Source: Natronoplasma sp964602715 (GTDB taxonomy: Archaea; Thermoplasmatota; Thermoplasmata; Halarchaeoplasmatales; Halarchaeoplasmataceae). Taken from it: DNA of 63,326 nucleotides. Every line of letters begins with the position of its first letter. Position 1 is the first letter of the stretch. This document shows, piece by piece, positions 63,150 through 63,326 of this stretch. The stretch is taken from the NCBI GenBank assembly GCA_964602715.1, contig CAZRSB010000006.1, positions 1-63,326 on the forward strand, in the 5' to 3' direction. A program made the position numbers and the translations under genes. The notes below the pieces were generated by a model. The model ran no database searches. It worked only from the letters and a program-made list of their open reading frames with translations, and was not told the DNA's origin.

Positions 63150-63222
63150 GCTGGGGTGACAGAGTGGCTAATGTGACCGCCTGCAGAGCGGTTTTCCGTG
63201 GGTTCGAATCCCACCCCCAGCT
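63150..63222 (+). tRNA. tRNA-Cys (anticodon GCA)
   Basis: Complete cloverleaf: acceptor GCTGGGG/CCCCAGC, anticodon stem ACCGC/GCGGT with loop CTGCAGA, T stem GTGGG/CCCAC with TTCGAAT. Discriminator is U73, as required for Cys. CCA is not encoded and there is no intron. A TATA-like AAAAGTTATAG lies about 35 nt upstream. Confidence 0.95.
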
Positions 63223-63273
63223 TTCTATGATCACTCTCAATTTTCTCGTTCTCTATCCCTTCGTTATTTTTAT

Positions 63274-63326
63274 GTGACATCCTCCTCTCCCTAAAGGAAG
63301 AGGCTTCCTTGTAGGAAGTTCGAGGT
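63274..63326 (-). mobile_element. IS200/IS605-type right end, running off the window
   Basis: The plus strand reads GTGACATCC (63274-63282), hairpin CCTCT-C-CCT / AGG-A-AGAGG (63284-63303), GCTTCC. Reversed, it is the right end of a tnpB element whose body would lie beyond the window's right edge on the minus strand. It matches the relic at 45771 in motif order. Confidence 0.6.

Noticed and set aside
1..63326. CRISPR array
   Set aside because: No regularly spaced direct repeats of 25-40 bases were seen.

Overview
The window is archaeal and dense with genes: about 55 protein genes, three tRNAs and little intergenic DNA. Archaeal markers are Spt5 with ribosomal protein L11 and SecE beside ftsZ, a GINS subunit, an archaeal-type alanyl-tRNA synthetase, Dph6, a TRAM protein, roadblock and TraB proteins, an intron in a tRNA anticodon loop, and TATA-like boxes 25-35 nt before first genes that seem to be leaderless. 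Operon-internal genes often have GGAGG/GGTGA ribosome sites instead. Composition is AT-rich. The gene set (gingipain-type protease, glutamate dehydrogenase, glycine cleavage parts, Rnf-like proteins) fits a heterotrophic, protein-degrading Thermoplasmatota-like archaeon, perhaps a sediment lineage such as MBG-D. That placement is inference.

Layout. 1-3200: secreted C25 peptidase, a transposase relic and a membrane protein. 3300-7270: overlapping nadA-nadB-nadC (NAD synthesis from aspartate) and a zinc-ribbon protein. 7270-10460: an IS relic, then a TetR regulator with a near-palindromic operator and an ABC-2 exporter. 10740-17600: membrane proteins (TraB, DUF368), a PHP/DUF447 operon, roadblock protein, amidohydrolase, gcvH. 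17600-22900: glyA, a CBS protein with a possible HPF-like tail, dph6, a rubrerythrin-like protein, a flavoprotein. 23000-27650: two RnfC paralogues, one RnfD-like protein and a universal stress protein. 27770-34950: tldD-tldE, an M42 peptidase, gcvT, lpd. 35000-42400: tRNA-Gly(CCC), Mrr-like/TPR protein, PfkB kinase, TRAM protein, a BtuCDF-type transporter and cobO. 42500-46700: duplicated Lrp-like regulator, gdhA, OB-fold protein, zinc ribbon, GINS. 46700-49450 (minus): ftsZ, secE, spt5, rpl11. 49580-56460 (minus): two tandem copies of a four-gene DUF4129/TM-coil/DUF58/multi-TM module. 56580 to the end: alaS, zinc ribbon, intron-containing tRNA-Ala(GGC), sucC, trmO-like, folD, a membrane protein, tRNA-Cys(GCA) and an IS200/IS605-type end running off the window.

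How it fits together. Protease, M42 peptidase and TldD/E point to peptide use. GDH and glycine cleavage/SHMT/FolD handle amino acids and one-carbon units, and the Rnf-like set may handle the electrons. Glycine decarboxylase (GcvP), MoxR, SucD and the other Rnf subunits are not in the window.

Most worth following up: the duplicated DUF58 module with degenerate MIDAS motifs; the reduced RnfC-RnfC-RnfD set; Spt5 with an extra beta-rich N-terminal domain; three genes that appear to start at CTG or ATC behind strong ribosome sites; and a hairpin-rich omega-RNA-like relic without tnpB. No CRISPR array, rRNA or intact insertion sequence was seen.
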